A DNA stretch of 6,715 nt from the NCBI GenBank assembly GCA_027490345.1, contig JAIXYF010000292.1, positions 1 to 6,715 on the forward strand, written 5' to 3'. Made by a program: the position numbers and the translations under genes. The notes below the pieces were generated by a model. It was not told the DNA's origin. It worked only from the letters and a program-made list of their open reading frames with translations, and did not search any database. This DNA is from Novosphingobium sp. (GTDB lineage: Bacteria; Pseudomonadota; Alphaproteobacteria; Sphingomonadales; Sphingomonadaceae). Shown piece after piece: positions 6,622 to 6,715 of the stretch (position 1 is the first letter of the stretch; every line of letters begins with the position of its first letter).

Positions 6622-6678
6622 TTGAAAAGTGATTCGCAGGCGGCGCGATTCAGGCGATTCCAGCGACACCCTCAAAGT

Positions 6679-6693
6679 GCCCGGTTTCCGGGC
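6679..6693 (+). terminator. small GC hairpin followed by T-rich tract, weak terminator candidate
   Basis: GCCCGG and CCGGGC pair perfectly around a TTT loop, and on the plus strand GGTTTTC follows. This resembles a short intrinsic terminator reading rightwards, but no plus-strand gene precedes it and the T run is short. Read on the minus strand there is no T run after the hairpin, so it is not a good terminator for a gene entering from the right. It may instead be an operator palindrome. Confidence 0.25.
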
Positions 6694-6715
6694 GGTTTTC
6701 AGGTTGTTTCAAAAA

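Larger units (their letters stand above)
6577..6660. promoter_or_regulatory. cluster of six GANTC (GATTC/GAATC) sites, candidate CcrM-methylated regulatory region
   Basis: GAATC occurs at 6577-6581 and 6588-6592, and GATTC at 6598-6602, 6631-6635, 6647-6651 and 6656-6660. All are GANTC, the target of the cell-cycle methyltransferase CcrM found in most alphaproteobacteria. Scanning the rest of the window by eye I found only seven others (130, 484, 1093, 1135, 3011, 5570, 6514), so the six in 84 bases are far above local background. In a shared orientation most copies extend to (C/T)GATTC, several followed by G. They could be methylation-sensitive promoter elements, repeated binding sites for a regulator, or both. 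Confidence 0.6.
6528..6715. other. 188-base intergenic region upstream of the glycan genes, probable regulatory region
   Basis: No open reading frame with coding character was seen here. The region is richer in A and T than the genes, with T6 at 6618-6623 next to A4 at 6625-6628, and is dense in short repeats. It must hold the promoter of the first glycosyltransferase unless transcription starts beyond the right edge. The best sigma-70-like pair on the minus strand is TTGATT, 18 bases, then CTTAAG, which is weak, so no promoter is called. The GANTC cluster and hairpin inside it are listed separately. Confidence 0.6.

Overview
This window comes from a GC-rich alphaproteobacterium, most likely a sphingomonad of the Novosphingobium type. 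The strongest sign is the partial gene at the left edge. It reads as a close relative of the structurally characterised Atm1 exporter of Novosphingobium aromaticivorans, as I recall that sequence, including every glutathione-contacting residue I could place. No RNA gene, CRISPR array, insertion sequence or attachment site was seen.

All five genes lie on the minus strand, so they are read from right to left. First come 188 bases of non-coding DNA (6528-6715), lower in GC than the rest. They hold a striking cluster of six GANTC sites, inverted and direct repeats and a small hairpin. Next are two family 2 glycosyltransferases (5463-6527 and 4438-5466) and a Wzx-like membrane flippase of the MOP superfamily (2918-4441). 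Each of the two junctions is an ATGA stop/start overlap, so these three genes form a translationally coupled unit for building a surface glycan on a lipid carrier and moving it across the inner membrane. No polymerase (Wzy), initiating phosphoglycosyltransferase or export channel is in view, so the pathway is incomplete here.

After 74 bases comes a secreted two-lobed aspartic protease of the retropepsin-like type (1902-2843), with two DTG motifs and an obvious internal duplication. After a further 54 bases comes the Atm1-type half-transporter (1-1847), which runs off the left edge within a few codons of its expected end. All five could share one transcript starting in the right-hand intergenic region, but the protease and atm1 have their own ribosome binding sites and may be expressed separately.

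The most unusual signals are the GANTC cluster, which is the CcrM methylation sequence of alphaproteobacteria, and the bilobal bacterial aspartic protease sitting between glycan genes and a glutathione exporter. The rest looks like an ordinary envelope-related chromosomal region.
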